A stretch of 36,180 nt of DNA from an uncultured Bulleidia sp. (lineage in GTDB: Bacteria > Bacillota_I > Bacilli_A > Erysipelotrichales > Erysipelotrichaceae): positions 1 through 36,180 of the forward strand of contig CAKVIS010000016.1 in NCBI GenBank assembly GCA_934754415.1, written 5' to 3'. The notes beneath the pieces were generated by a model. That model worked only from the letters and a program-made list of their open reading frames with translations. It searched no databases and was not told where the DNA came from. Shown piece by piece: positions 1 through 6,573 of this stretch (position 1 is its first letter; the number at the start of each line of letters is the position of its first letter). Both the position numbers and the translations under genes were made by a program.

Positions 1-1
1 T

Positions 2-220
2 CACGAAACAGAGCAGCATTATACAAGTTGTTGGCACAGTGAGCATTATAGTCACACCATTGAAACAAAGCAGTTCCATGCTTTACCTGTATATTCACAG
101 AATGATACATATTCTTCTCCTTTTCCGGTATATGTTAATACCACTAGTATTATGGCATATCGCCTATACCAAAAAAGTGCCAGAAAAGAGATTTATCTCA
201 CTACTTATGCCGTGCATTGA
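2..220 (+). CDS. C-terminal end of an unidentified protein, cut by the window edge
   Basis: A reading frame is open from base 2 to a TGA at 218-220, giving about 72 residues that are polar and rich in His, Tyr, Ser and Thr, ending in YLTTYAVH. No start is visible, so the gene would begin to the left of the window. A strong terminator follows 38 bases later, which fits the end of a rightward gene. The neighbouring frame (bases 3-227) is also fully open and more hydrophobic, so the frame choice is uncertain. I do not recognise the family. Confidence 0.3.
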   Translation, partial: HETEQHYTSCWHSEHYSHTIETKQFHALPVYSQNDTYSSPFPVYVNTTSIMAYRLYQKSARKEIYLTTYAVH

Positions 221-257
221 AGAGTGAGTATTCTTACTTGTTCAAGATAAAATGTAT

Positions 258-308
258 AGTAAAAGAGAAGAATTGTTGATTCAATACAACATTTCTTCTC
301 TTTTTACT
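258..308. terminator. Bidirectional rho-independent terminator
   Basis: AGTAAAAGAGAAGAA (from 258) pairs with TTCTTCTCTTTTTACT (ending 308), with an inner TGTTG/CAACA pairing and a short loop. The arms are A-rich on the left and T-rich on the right, so the hairpin can end transcripts from the rightward gene at the left edge and from the leftward kinase operon. Confidence 0.85.
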
Positions 309-322
309 TGTGTGGTGAATTC

Positions 323-562
323 TTAACTGTCAATACTGTCTGCTTTTTTCTTCATAAGGTAACGAATCCCTGCAAGAATAAGACAGACATTGCCTGCCAG
401 GATACCAGCTAGTACCAGTTCTGTGTACTATGGTGCTGATTGCAGGGCGTACAACTGTGGATGTCTTCTGTAGTTAATATATGTGGCAAGACAATACCCT
501 GCGTATACACCAATAATGGATCCTGTCAGATTTTTCAGAAAGGTATATGGATTTTTCTTCAT
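323..562 (-). pseudogene. Small two-helix membrane protein interrupted by an amber stop
   Basis: The ATG at 562 lies 2 bases after the stop codon of the kinase gene, and its ribosome binding site AAGGAG lies inside the last kinase codons, so translation looks coupled. The frame has 79 sense/stop positions before the terminal TAA at 323-325. It begins MKKNPYTFLKNLTGSIIG, has one hydrophobic helix, then a TAG at 428-430 (codon 45), and continues in frame with a second helix (LVLAGILAGNVCLILAGI) and a basic tail MKKKAD. TAG is a normal stop elsewhere in the window, so this is probably a nonsense mutation (for example TGG or CAG to TAG). It may make a 44-residue peptide. The family is not recognised. 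Confidence 0.6.
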
Positions 563-564
563 AG

Positions 565-2973
565 TTACTCCTTTGATGCATGTGCAAGATAGATAGCTCT
601 TTTTAATTCGTTGAGTAAAGAAGTGATATCCAAAGGCTTGGACAGATGGGCATTCATACCGGAAAGGTAACTCTTATTGATATCATCAGAGAAGGAATTG
701 GCACTCATGGCAATGATAGGAATGGTTCTGGAATCGTCTTTCTTCGAAGAGCGAATCTTTCTTGCTGTATCCCATCCATTCATATGCGGCATCATGATAT
801 CCATGAGAATACAGTCATAGTAACCAGTATCCGCTTTTGTATATTTCTTTACAGCTTCTATTCCATCAAAGGCACAGTCAACAATCATTCCGTTATCTTC
901 CAGCATGAATTTTGCAATTTCTGCATTGAGCTCATTATCTTCTACTACAAGAATATGCAGTCCTTCTAAGGATATATCAGAGGTATCGATAATGTGCTCA
1001 GTGCTTTCTTGTTTTCCAAGGCGGAACGGCAAGGTGATAAATACAGAAGTACCTTTGCCTTTTTCGCTTTGGATATCTATAGTACCCCCTAAACATTCTA
1101 CGGCTTTTTTTGCGATGGCAAGACCTAATCCGGAGCCTTCATATTTTGTTCTGCCATCTTCATGTTCCTGTGTAAACTGGTCAAAGGCATGAGGAAGAAA
1201 TTCTTTGCTCATACCGATACCGGTATCTTCGCATCCAAAGGAATAGGTGACGGTGTGATTATCACATTCTGTTTCTTTTCCCCAGATATGAATGGCGCCA
1301 CCAGGTTCTGTGAATTTGATGGCATTACTGAGGATAGCTCCCATCAGTTTTTCAACGTAGACAGGATCTCCGATTAAAGAAGTGTGCTTCAGGTATGTTT
1401 TTTCCCAGTCTACTATATACTCTATGCCTTTTTCTTCGGCCTGACTCTGATAACTGCTGTTAGTTTTGATGACAGTTTCAATCAGGTCAAATGGTATTTC
1501 GTGCAGTGCTATATCACCTGATTCTAATTTTGTCATGTCCAGAATGTTGTTGACTAAAGCAAGAAGGGATTTGGAAGATTCTATAATCTTGTCCCTGCAT
1601 TCCTGCTGCAACTGCATATCTTCAGGATGGCGATTGGCTTTTTCAATCATGCCGATGATACCGTTCATTGGTGTACGGATATCATGAGACATGTTGGATA
1701 AGAAACGGGATTTGACAGCACTGTCTTTCTTAGCTTCAGTTACCTGATACAGAAGATCTTCTTCACGTTTTTTTGTATCACTGATACTTCTTACAGCACA
1801 CAAGACATGTGTGACATTCCCATTTTCGTCTCTTCTTTTTTCGATGAAACGCAGTTTATGCCAGTCACCATTTTTCATTCTGTATTCTAATGCGATGGTT
1901 TCTTCATTTTTCATGCGTTCTGCAAGAGTGGTAATGTCTGTGAACTTCAGGTAGACATCCTTGTATTCCTCAGCCACAACTTTTGGACCAATGGTAAGGT
2001 TTCCAGTGGTTAATTGACCTGATTTTGCATAACGCATATGCTTTCTGTCTTTGTTGTAGATTTCTTCAAAGGTATCTGCCTGGATATCAATGATAGAAAT
2101 ATACTGGTAGGCTCTGGCAATAGAGGCAATGATTTCATGACTCTTTCTTGTTTCATTGAGCGCATTCTGTAATTGCTGCTGAATAGCTTTTTCCTTGCTT
2201 AGAATATTGTCAATGTTTCTGTAGCCTAAAAAGATATGGAAAGAAGTATCAGTTACTTTTCCTTTCACTGCATAGGCCTCATAGTAACTATGATTCCCAG
2301 TTAATGAGGTACTGTGATAGTAATAACTGATTTTATCCGTTTTGGACAGAGCTTCTTTCATACTCTTACAGGTATGCCAGTCAAGAAATTCTTTCCTTTC
2401 TTCATCGTCGACAAAAGTCTGTGCATACTTTTGAGCATAGGCATCAAAATGAGTTAAAGGTATATCATCTTTATTGATAAGGTCAATGACATTGGTATTG
2501 TTTCCTATTTTCAGTATTTCAAACTTACCGGAATTCAGTTCAATGTGATATAAAGACACATAATCAACAAACAGCTTCTTTAGAATGGCCTCTTCATCTG
2601 CATCATTTATCTGTCTGTTCTTATCTGTTTCGTAATATATAGTGCAGCAATATCCTGCTTTACCAATTGGCATGATGATAACATCATAGTTTTTTTCTGC
2701 AGTGGCATTGAGTTTACAGGATTTGTTTTCATAAGATGCCTGATACAATACCTGAAGTGCCCTGAAGTCTACAACTGGGTATAATTCGGAAAGAGAATGA
2801 TCAACCAGAGCATTTAAATCATATCTTTTTAAAACGGCAAAAGCCTGATTGCAATAACGGTAAATTCCGTCTATTGGTTTGCCGTTTTCGTTGAGGACGA
2901 TTTCCATAACACTGTAAGGAACAGGGCAGGTATCATATATATTAAAAGTAAAGGTTTCTTTACAAGAAGGCAT
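565..2973 (-). CDS. Hybrid sensor histidine kinase/response regulator
   Basis: An 802-residue signalling protein without obvious membrane segments, so probably cytoplasmic. Its N-terminal 260 residues look like divergent sensor (PAS-like) sequence. A second PAS-like unit spans about 285-400 and ends in the PAC-type RSISDTKKREED. The HisKA domain has the phospho-acceptor motif MSHDIRTPMNGIIG with His430. The HATPase domain has the N box LSNAIKFTE (Asn550), DTGIGM and GSGLGLAIAKK. A C-terminal receiver domain (about 672-795) has the acidic pair E678/D679, phospho-acceptor Asp725 in CILMDIMMP, and Lys779. No HPt domain or DNA-binding output is attached, so the phosphate would have to pass elsewhere or the receiver would act intramolecularly. 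It is preceded by AAAGGAG and a TTGACA-N17-TACAAT promoter. The signal sensed is unknown. Confidence 0.93.
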   Translation of the reverse strand: MPSCKETFTFNIYDTCPVPYSVMEIVLNENGKPIDGIYRYCNQAFAVLKRYDLNALVDHSLSELYPVVDFRALQVLYQASYENKSCKLNATAEKNYDVIIMPIGKAGYCCTIYYETDKNRQINDADEEAILKKLFVDYVSLYHIELNSGKFEILKIGNNTNVIDLINKDDIPLTHFDAYAQKYAQTFVDDEERKEFLDWHTCKSMKEALSKTDKISYYYHSTSLTGNHSYYEAYAVKGKVTDTSFHIFLGYRNIDNILSKEKAIQQQLQNALNETRKSHEIIASIARAYQYISIIDIQADTFEEIYNKDRKHMRYAKSGQLTTGNLTIGPKVVAEEYKDVYLKFTDITTLAERMKNEETIALEYRMKNGDWHKLRFIEKRRDENGNVTHVLCAVRSISDTKKREEDLLYQVTEAKKDSAVKSRFLSNMSHDIRTPMNGIIGMIEKANRHPEDMQLQQECRDKIIESSKSLLALVNNILDMTKLESGDIALHEIPFDLIETVIKTNSSYQSQAEEKGIEYIVDWEKTYLKHTSLIGDPVYVEKLMGAILSNAIKFTEPGGAIHIWGKETECDNHTVTYSFGCEDTGIGMSKEFLPHAFDQFTQEHEDGRTKYEGSGLGLAIAKKAVECLGGTIDIQSEKGKGTSVFITLPFRLGKQESTEHIIDTSDISLEGLHILVVEDNELNAEIAKFMLEDNGMIVDCAFDGIEAVKKYTKADTGYYDCILMDIMMPHMNGWDTARKIRSSKKDDSRTIPIIAMSANSFSDDINKSYLSGMNAHLSKPLDITSLLNELKRAIYLAHASKE

Positions 2974-2998
2974 AGTTGTTCTCCTTTAAAACAGGTAT

Positions 2999-3022
2999 CC
3001 TGTATGCTGTTTTTTATACAGG
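2999..3022. repeat. Inverted repeat upstream of the kinase start
   Basis: CCTGTAT at 2999-3005 and ATACAGG at 3016-3022 form a perfect 7-bp inverted repeat with a 10-base spacer, 26 bases before the kinase start codon. There is no U-run, so it is not a terminator. It lies in the long kinase 5' leader and could be an operator or an RNA hairpin near the ribosome binding site. Confidence 0.45.
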
Positions 3023-3107
3023 GTACGGGTATGTTTTGAATATCCAAAATAAGTTTGGGTAGATAAATATATGGTGGATTTTTTTATGAACTTCTTTAAC
3101 TATAAAA

Positions 3108-3136
3108 ATTGTAAAAGTGGAGGATGCGTTTGTCAA
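3108..3136 (-). promoter_or_regulatory. Promoter for the hybrid kinase operon
   Basis: On the minus strand TTGACA (3136-3131) is followed after exactly 17 bases by TACAAT (3113-3108). The transcript would carry a leader of about 130 bases that contains the CCTGTAT/ATACAGG inverted repeat. Confidence 0.7.
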
Positions 3137-3183
3137 TCTGAAGAATCTTCTTTGGTATAGGAGATTTCTGTAATACTTTTTTG

Positions 3184-3212
3184 CAGCGAAAAAAATGTAT
3201 TTTCTTTCGCTG
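3184..3212. repeat. Inverted repeat between divergent promoters
   Basis: CAGCGAAA at 3184-3191 and TTTCGCTG at 3205-3212 are perfect inverted repeats, with further A/T pairing inside. They lie between the minus-strand kinase promoter and the plus-strand thiamine promoter. No gene or T-run explains them. They may be a shared operator. Confidence 0.4.
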
Positions 3213-3214
3213 TA

Positions 3215-3244
3215 TTGATTTACTTTCCTGTAAGGTCTTATAAT
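3215..3244 (+). promoter_or_regulatory. Promoter of the thiD-cytX operon
   Basis: TTGATT at 3215-3220 and a perfect TATAAT at 3239-3244 are separated by 18 bases. The predicted start is immediately before the TPP aptamer. Confidence 0.7.
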
Positions 3245-3252
3245 AGACGGTG

Positions 3253-3334
3253 TTAAAAAGGGGAGCTGAATGGCTGAGAGTAGGTTAGACCTTGACCCGT
3301 AACCTGATGTGGATAATGCCAACGTAGGGAAATA
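3253..3334 (+). promoter_or_regulatory. TPP riboswitch (THI element)
   Basis: The aptamer hallmarks appear in order: GGGGAGC, GGCTGAGAG, GACCCGTAACCTGATGT, GGATAATGCCAACG and GTAGGGA. These are the conserved thiamine pyrophosphate binding segments. A terminator hairpin follows at 3353-3386, so the usual mechanism applies: TPP binding favours termination and turns the operon down. The downstream genes thiD and cytX are pyrimidine-salvage genes, which matches. The closing P1 helix is weak and its exact ends are uncertain. Confidence 0.95.
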
Positions 3335-3352
3335 GTTTCTTTCTTGTGAGTT

Positions 3353-3386
3353 AGCTGCAGATCGGGTTTTCTGCAGCTTTTTAGTT
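3353..3386 (+). terminator. Riboswitch expression-platform terminator
   Basis: AGCTGCAG (3353-3360) pairs perfectly with CTGCAGCT (3371-3378) around a 10-base loop, followed by TTTTAGTTTTT. It lies just after the TPP aptamer and before thiD, as expected for a transcription-attenuating riboswitch. Confidence 0.85.
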
Positions 3387-3409
3387 TTTAACAAGGGAGA
3401 TAAAAGAAA

Positions 3410-3478
3410 ATGCGGTACATTGGGGGCACCACCTTATGCCGCACTATAAAAGTAATGCAGGAAGGAGATAGAAAATGA
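3410..3478 (+). CDS. Possible 22-residue leader peptide overlapping thiD
   Basis: GGGAG is followed 10 bases later by an ATG at 3410. The frame reads MRYIGGTTLCRTIKVMQEGD and two further residues, and its TGA (3476-3478) overlaps the thiD ATG as ATGA. GCGG near the start and CCGC at 3428-3432 can pair to make a hairpin around this mini-gene. The ATGA overlap suggests translational coupling, but such a short frame can arise by chance and no homologue is recognised. Confidence 0.3.
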   Translation: MRYIGGTTLCRTIKVMQEGDRK

Positions 3479-4284
3479 AAACAGCATTAACAATCGCTGG
3501 AAGTGATTCCAGCGGAGGCGCTGGTATCCAGGCGGATATCAAAACTATGTGCGCAAATCACGTATTTGCGACAAGTGCAATTACTGCACTGACGGCCCAG
3601 AATACATTAGGGGTCACAGATATTATGGAAGCTACACCAGAGTTCCTTGCAGAACAGCTGGATGCCATTTTTACAGACATCTATCCGGATGCAGTAAAAA
3701 TCGGTATGGTTTCCGGTTCAGCACTGATTCAGACAATTGCGGATAAATTACATCAATATGATGCTAAAAATATTGTGGTAGATCCTGTTATGGTAGCTAC
3801 AAGCGGCGCAAAACTGATCAGTGATGATGCGATTGAAACTTTAAAGAAGGAATTACTGCCTCTTGCTACAGTGATTACACCAAACATTCCTGAAGCAGAA
3901 GTACTTGCGGAAATGTCCATTACCAATGAAGAAGAGATGATTCAAGCTGCAGAAACCATCTGTCAGAAGTTTGGATGTGCTACGCTTGTAAAAGGTGGTC
4001 ATCAGATTAATGATGCCAATGACTTACTGTACAGAGAAGGTTCTTATACATGGTTTAAGGGAAAACGTATTCAAAATCCTAATACACATGGCACAGGCTG
4101 TACTTTATCCAGTGCTATTGCTTCAAATCTTGCCAAGGGATTTACATTAGATCAGTCGGTAGAACGTGCCAAGTCGTATATCTCAGGTGCTTTAAATGCC
4201 ATGCTGGATCTTGGCAAGGGAGCAGGTCCTATGGATCATTCTTTTGCCATCAATAATGAATTTACAAAGGAGAGTGCTGAATGA
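3475..4284 (+). CDS. thiD: Hydroxymethylpyrimidine/phosphomethylpyrimidine kinase ThiD
   Basis: This 269-residue cytoplasmic kinase phosphorylates HMP to HMP-P and then HMP-PP for thiamine synthesis, the usual two steps of the ThiD family. The N-terminal substrate loop TIAGSDSSGGAGIQAD (residues 6-21) is intact, as are VDPVMVATSG and the C-terminal ribokinase-type motif NTHGTGCTLSSA, with Cys209 at the catalytic position. Length is normal. It is the first full gene after the TPP riboswitch, has an AAGGAG site, and overlaps cytX by 4 bases (ATGA). No other thiamine synthesis genes are present, so the operon serves salvage of imported pyrimidine. Confidence 0.97.
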   Translation: MKTALTIAGSDSSGGAGIQADIKTMCANHVFATSAITALTAQNTLGVTDIMEATPEFLAEQLDAIFTDIYPDAVKIGMVSGSALIQTIADKLHQYDAKNIVVDPVMVATSGAKLISDDAIETLKKELLPLATVITPNIPEAEVLAEMSITNEEEMIQAAETICQKFGCATLVKGGHQINDANDLLYREGSYTWFKGKRIQNPNTHGTGCTLSSAIASNLAKGFTLDQSVERAKSYISGALNAMLDLGKGAGPMDHSFAINNEFTKESAE

Positions 4285-5444
4285 AGAAAACCTCTTTATT
4301 TGAAAATGCTCTGATCTGGTTTGGAGCAGGTGTCTCCATTGCGGAAATTTTAACAGGTACCTATCTTGCTCCATTGGGATTCAAGAATGGTATTCTGGCC
4401 ATTGTGACTGGTCATATCATTGGATGTGTCCTGTTATTTCTTGCAGGTGTCATTGGTGGTAAGAAACGTTTAAGTGCCATGGATTCCACCAAAATGAGTT
4501 TCGGACAGAAAGGCTGTCTGTTATTTGCAGCACTTAACGTATTACAGCTTGTAGGATGGACTGCCATCATGATTTATGATGGTGCTCTTGCGGCAGATGG
4601 TATTATGCATACCGGTTCCTGGATCTGGAGTATTATCATCGGTGGATTGATTTTAGTATGGATTGCTATAGGAATTACCAATCTTGGTAAGATCAATACA
4701 GTGGCCATGATTGCTTTATGTATACTGACCTTACTTCTCAGCAAGTTTATTTTCTTTGGTGGAAATGCAGCAATGATTGCTGAAGAAGCCATGACATTTG
4801 GAGCAGGGGTAGAACTTTCGGTTGCCATGCCATTAAGCTGGCTGCCATTAATCAGTGACTATACAAGAGAAGCTGAAGAACCTGTCAAGGCAAGTCTTGT
4901 CAGCAGTATTGTGTATGGTGTGGTCAGCTGTTGGATGTATCTGATTGGCTTAGGCGCAGCTGTATTTACCGGGGAATACGATATTGCGCAGATTATGATC
5001 AAAGCAGGTCTTGGTATTGCAGGCTTACTGATTATTGTTTTCTCTACTGTAACAACCACTTTCCTGGATGCGTATTCTGCAGGTATTTCCAATGAATCCA
5101 TCGTCCCAAAGTGGAATGGAAAATATGTGGCTATTGCAGTGACTGTTATTGGAACCATTGCGGCTATTGTGTATCCAATGGATAATATCACAAATTTTCT
5201 GTATCTCATTGGTTCTGTATTTGCACCTATGATTGCAATTCAGATTGCAGATTTCTTTATCTTAAAAAATGATAAGAGTAACAAAGAATTTGATGTCTTG
5301 AATTTAGGGTTATGGCTGCTTGGATTTATTGTCTATCGTTATCTGATGGGGGTGGATACACCTGTAGGCAATACACTTCCATGTATGATTATTACAATTG
5401 TGATGAGCGTAGTGATTCATAAACTCGTGAAGGCAAAGAACTAG
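4281..5444 (+). CDS. cytX: Hydroxymethylpyrimidine transporter CytX (NCS1 family)
   Basis: A 387-residue integral membrane protein with about 12 hydrophobic helices and the NCS1 (nucleobase:cation symporter-1) pattern, for example WFGAGVSIAEILTGTYLAPLG near the N-terminus and SWLPLISDYTREAEEPV in the middle. CytX proteins occur in TPP-controlled operons with thiD or thiM and are predicted to import HMP. Here it starts inside the last codons of thiD (ATGA overlap), so uptake and phosphorylation are made together. The stop is TAG. It is followed by a strong terminator. Confidence 0.92.
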   Translation: MKKTSLFENALIWFGAGVSIAEILTGTYLAPLGFKNGILAIVTGHIIGCVLLFLAGVIGGKKRLSAMDSTKMSFGQKGCLLFAALNVLQLVGWTAIMIYDGALAADGIMHTGSWIWSIIIGGLILVWIAIGITNLGKINTVAMIALCILTLLLSKFIFFGGNAAMIAEEAMTFGAGVELSVAMPLSWLPLISDYTREAEEPVKASLVSSIVYGVVSCWMYLIGLGAAVFTGEYDIAQIMIKAGLGIAGLLIIVFSTVTTTFLDAYSAGISNESIVPKWNGKYVAIAVTVIGTIAAIVYPMDNITNFLYLIGSVFAPMIAIQIADFFILKNDKSNKEFDVLNLGLWLLGFIVYRYLMGVDTPVGNTLPCMIITIVMSVVIHKLVKAKN

Positions 5445-5449
5445 ATATA

Positions 5450-5496
5450 TGTAAAGAACCGGTATATGGAGGAATTCCTGTATCGGTTCTTTTTAC
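5450..5496. terminator. Terminator after cytX
   Basis: GTAAAGAACCG...TATA pairs with TATCGGTTCTTTTTAC around a loop holding GGAGGAATTCC. The run of T ends the thiD-cytX transcript. Read leftward, the same hairpin can end the MerR remnant transcript, whose frame stops inside it. Confidence 0.85.
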
Positions 5497-5800
5497 TTTA
5501 CATAGAATAAGATTCTGGTGATATATGCATTTTCATCCTTGGCGGAAAGATAGTCATTGATGGCAAATTCATAGGCATCTGAAAGAATTGTCATATGATT
5601 TATCCTGCAGTACTTTAAAAGACGCTCATACGATGATGTATCTATAGACAGGTAATCTCCTGTATGACAGGTGCTTACACATTTTCTTTCAGGAAGCACA
5701 ACAACATTTTTGTAATGAGGATTTTCACGTAGAAAATCAGAGTCTGTCTGGAAATGTTCTGGTGTCTGGCCACTTCTCCAACAGAAAATAATTGATGCGT
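5493..5800 (-). pseudogene. Remnant of a MerR-family regulator with internal deletion and frame change
   Basis: Two frames together give the two ends of a MerR protein. From about 5800 one frame encodes the winged-helix start LFSVGEVARHQNISRQTLIF and then runs to a TAA at 5675-5677. A second frame, open from upstream and ending at 5493, encodes an effector-binding (GyrI/BmrR-like) domain piece with NPHYKNVVVLPERKC, then YERLLKYCRIN, then YEFAINDYLS and ITRILFYV. The middle (the rest of the HTH, the coiled-coil linker and the start of the effector domain) is missing and the junction is out of frame. AGGAGG lies 4 bases before ACG CAT CAA, where an ATG would be expected, so the start codon also seems lost. 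A functional full-length regulator cannot be made. Confidence 0.75.
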
Positions 5801-5811
5801 GAAACCTCCTC

Positions 5812-5842
5812 TTGACTGTATAGTTACTATACAGTTTATAGT
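5812..5842 (+). promoter_or_regulatory. MerR-type promoter: 19-bp spacer with 21-bp palindrome
   Basis: TTGACT (-35, 5812-5817) and TATAGT (-10, 5837-5842) are 19 bases apart. The spacer holds a palindrome, ACTGTATAGT-T-ACTATACAGT at 5815-5835, perfect apart from its central base. An over-long spacer with a dyad between -35 and -10 is the classical architecture of promoters activated by MerR-family proteins. It points toward the yitT-like gene at 5877 and lies directly beside the MerR remnant. Confidence 0.8.
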
Positions 5843-5876
5843 ATTAGGTCAGATAGTTTCAAGGAGGTAAAAAGGT

Positions 5877-6569
5877 ATGAGGATACATTTTCGACGATGT
5901 ATGGAAGGATTAACATTGAAAAAGATATTGAACATTATGCTTGGTGCTTTAATCTGTACGTTTGGTATTCATAGTATTCATCAGCGCACCCATATTACAG
6001 AAGGTGGTGCCATAGGATTCATGTTACTGGTGGAAAACTGGTTACATATTTCTCCGGCCTATATTACACCTGTGCTGGATCTTGTATGTTATGGACTGGC
6101 ATGGAAGTATCTTGGAGGAGGTTTTATTAAGACTTCTGTTATTTCTACATTCTTTGTGTCAGTCTTTTATAAAATATGGGAATGTTTTCCATATATGTTG
6201 CCGGAATTATCTCAACATCCCTTAGCAGCAGCTGTATTGGGAGGATTGTTTGTAGGCACTGGAGTTGGCTTGATTATAAGGCAAGGTGGTTCCAGCGGTG
6301 GAGATGATGCCCTTGCTTTAACCATTGCGCGTGTATCCGGGTGGAAACTGGCCCGTTCGTATCTTTTTACAGATGTTGTGGTACTGTTGTTATCCTTAAC
6401 ATATATTCCGCTAAGAAGAATTGCGTTTTCTTTAATAACAGTGACCATTTCCTCCTATCTGATTGACTGGTTCAAAGAATATCCTGCAAAAAAGGATAAT
6501 ATACAGAAACTGAGCATATACAGACATGTAGTGTATAATGTGTATAGATTTTGGATGATTTTGAGGTAG
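5877..6569 (+). CDS. YitT-family membrane protein, short form without DUF2179
   Basis: A 230-residue inner-membrane protein with about five or six helices and the YitT signatures TEGGAIGFMLL and GLIIRQGGSSGGDDALAL (about residues 131-148). It ends after the membrane part with a short polar tail and lacks the cytoplasmic DUF2179 domain present in the second YitT of this window (27874). AAGGAGG lies 9 bases before the ATG. It is the first gene behind the MerR-type promoter and is followed after 4 bases by a LevR-like regulator, so the two are probably co-transcribed. The transported substrate of the family is not established. Confidence 0.85.
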   Translation: MRIHFRRCMEGLTLKKILNIMLGALICTFGIHSIHQRTHITEGGAIGFMLLVENWLHISPAYITPVLDLVCYGLAWKYLGGGFIKTSVISTFFVSVFYKIWECFPYMLPELSQHPLAAAVLGGLFVGTGVGLIIRQGGSSGGDDALALTIARVSGWKLARSYLFTDVVVLLLSLTYIPLRRIAFSLITVTISSYLIDWFKEYPAKKDNIQKLSIYRHVVYNVYRFWMILR

Positions 6570-6573
6570 AGAC

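Noticed and set aside
39..227. 62-residue hydrophobic frame at the left edge
   Set aside because: The frame has no ribosome binding site, and the neighbouring frame is equally open and has a more natural protein composition. I list that one with low confidence.
428..430. Amber codon read as an amino acid
   Set aside because: cytX and the first yitT end in TAG and are normal lengths, so TAG is a stop in this organism. Nothing suggests pyrrolysine or suppression.
3014..3394. 126-residue minus-strand frame
   Set aside because: It runs antisense through the TPP riboswitch and the promoters and has no recognisable sequence.
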